Of a stretch of 64,000 nt of DNA, positions 62,757-64,000 are shown piece after piece (position 1 is the first letter of the stretch; every line of letters starts with the position of its first letter). Made by a program: the position numbers and the translations under genes. The stretch is from Thecamonas trahens ATCC 50062 (Eukaryota > Apusozoa > Apusomonadida > Apusomonadidae), in NCBI RefSeq assembly GCF_000142905.1, contig NW_013657640.1:148007-212006 (forward strand), given 5' to 3'. Below the pieces are notes generated by a model. It made no database searches and was not told where the DNA came from. It saw only the letters and a program-made list of their open reading frames with translations.

Positions 62757-62915
62757 GTCTGCGCTGGTGCTGGTGCTGCTGGTGCTGCTTGCTGTCTGCT
62801 GGTGCTGCTGGTGCTGCTGGTGCTGCTGGTGCGGCTTGCTGTCTACTGGTGCTGCTGGTGCTGCTGGTGCTGCTGGTGCTGCTGGTGCTGGTGCTGCTTG
62901 CTGTCTGCTGCGGGG
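62757..62915 (+). repeat. GCTGGTGCT / CTG-rich triplet repeat
   Basis: A 160-bp block of GCTGCTGGT-type units directly after the third gap. It reads as Leu/Val, Cys/Trp or Ala/Gly strings depending on frame; none is convincingly coding. Confidence 0.85.
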
Positions 62916-62942
62916 TGGGGACTGGTGCTGTGGGTGGACAGC

Positions 62943-64000
62943 AATCTGGTGTCCATCAACTACGGAAACTTGTCGGTGGTGCTGGAGGCTGTGCTGAAGA
63001 CCGTCAACGAGCATGCCCAGCATCTGACTCGGCTGTCGGCTCAGCCCAAGCCGCTGCAGGCGGACGCCCTCGATCCGCTCCTGGCGCGGTTGGACGCGCT
63101 CGAGAGCGAGCGGAAGGCAGAGAAGGCCGCCGCCGCCGCCCGCGAGAAGGAGCTCAAGGATGCGGTGAGGGCCGCAGAGGCCAAGGTCGCTGCCCTCGAG
63201 GCAGTCGTCACCCCGCTTGCCGATGACGTTTCCAACGTCGTGGCCCTTGCCGCAGGCGCCATGCCCAGGTCCGAGACCGAAGACCGCCTTGCAGAGATCG
63301 GCAGCAGCCAGTCCAAGCTCGCCGATCGCCTCACCGTCCTCGCCAACAGCCTGCCGGAGACGTATGCGACAAAGGCCGAGGTGAGCGAGATGGGAGCAGC
63401 CCGCAAGAGCCCTGCGCCGGCCCGCCCAGGCAGCACCTCGACGCCGCTGGGTGCCGGCCTAGGCGCCGACAGCTCTGGCCTTGCTGTCGAGGTCGAGGGC
63501 CTTGCCTCGCGGATGGCAGACCTCGAAGGCCTTGTCGGCGGCGTCGAGGTGCCAGGCGTTCGCGACGCAGCAAACGTGCTCGAGGCCCGCGCCGATGCTG
63601 TCCACGCCGTTGTCTCGGAGCTCGAGGCCAAGATGGCCATTCTGTCCGATCAGGTAGCGGCGGCAGCAGCGGCAGCGGCGACAGGCGGATCTGGTGGTGG
63701 CTCTGGCGATGATCATGGTTCCGCTGCTGGCGGCTCCGGTGACGGCGGTGCCATGCTGGCAGGCCTCTCGTCGGACGTCTCCAAGCTCAAGATGCTGCGG
63801 CCGGAGATCGACACGCTCAAGCACTCGTTGGCCTCGCTGCGGTCGACGGTGGCGGACGCTGTCGCCCGCGAGGCCGACACCTCTGGCCTACTGGAGACCC
63901 ACGACGCGACGATCAAGAACCTCGACGCGGCTGCAGCCAAGAGCCGCGCGCGGCTGGCGGAGCTCGAGTCCGAGCTCGCCCTGGTCAAAGATGCCGCCGC
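62943..64000 (+). CDS. Coiled-coil protein, partial at both ends (DUF4795-like start?)
   Basis: A frame open from at least 62943 to the window end without a stop. A CAG acceptor at 62939-62941 may begin the exon; no suitable ATG is seen, so the start probably lies in the gap. The first 30 residues (NLVSINYGNLSVVLEAVLKTVNEHAQHLTRL) resemble the N-terminus of DUF4795 proteins such as C16orf96/QRICH2, found in ciliated organisms, but only by eye. The rest is coiled coil: LDALESERKAEKAAAAAREKEL, LADDVSNVVALA, EVEGLASRMADLEGLVGG, a Gly/Ser hinge (63660-63750) and KLKMLRPEIDTLKHSLASLRS. A spindle, axoneme or basal-body part is conceivable; this is not established. Confidence 0.5.

Noticed and set aside
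1-64000. Bacterial-style operons or ribosome binding sites
   Set aside because: Genes have spliceosomal introns, alternate strands freely and encode eukaryote-only proteins.

Overview
This 64 kb window is nuclear DNA from a GC-rich, gene-dense unicellular eukaryote. The evidence is spliceosomal introns (GT-AG), an intron-bearing tRNA, cytosolic ribosomal proteins uS19 and uL24 (RPL26), and core eukaryotic machinery: exosome RRP42, THOC1, a nucleoporin of the NSP1/NUP62 type, eIF5, COG8, VPS13, p24/TMED, a UAF1-like WDR48, a RAD18-like E3 and the major vault protein. Protein content and base composition would fit an apusomonad such as Thecamonas. That name is my inference and was not tested by any search. 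Long C/G homopolymers fill introns and intergenic DNA, and three N gaps (16672-17121, 33675-34005, 62283-62749) break the sequence.

Layout. 1-9.2 kb: a PP2C-MOB4 fusion (5' end cut by the window), a PP4/PP2A-like catalytic subunit, MVP, and an arrestin-like/kinase fusion. 9.4-16.5 kb: an ENT nucleoside transporter, a proline-repeat protein and a membrane histidine acid phosphatase. 17-25.7 kb: an Arg/Ala-rich unknown, RRP42, p24, a RAD18-like protein, a small GON7-like candidate and uS19. 26-31 kb: an LYR-motif protein, tRNA-Ile(UAU), a saposin-B/purple acid phosphatase, RPL26 and a putatively acylated protein. 31.6-41 kb: a cap-type 2'-O-methyltransferase with an RS tail, an EngA/Der GTPase, an ASM-like phosphodiesterase, the NSP1-type nucleoporin and an RS cyclophilin. 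41.5-50 kb: eIF5, a coiled-coil protein, THOC1 and WDR48. 50-64 kb: VPS13 (about 11 kb, one exon), COG8 (cut by a gap) and a coiled-coil gene running off the end.

The genes are not a functional cluster; most are housekeeping genes. Themes do recur: mRNA synthesis and export (THOC1, NSP1-type nucleoporin, 2'-O-methyltransferase, RS cyclophilin), membrane traffic and lipid transfer (p24, COG8, VPS13), PCNA-ubiquitin control (RAD18-like and UAF1-like proteins), and secreted or lysosomal phosphoesterases (three genes).

The most unusual observations are the PP2C-MOB4 fusion; the arrestin/kinase fusion; first introns placed at or inside the start codon (MVP, eIF5, nucleoporin) with a recurrent GTACG donor; a saposin-B domain on a purple acid phosphatase; and a series of frame breaks at G/C runs in otherwise well-conserved genes. 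The frame breaks look more like base-count errors than biology.
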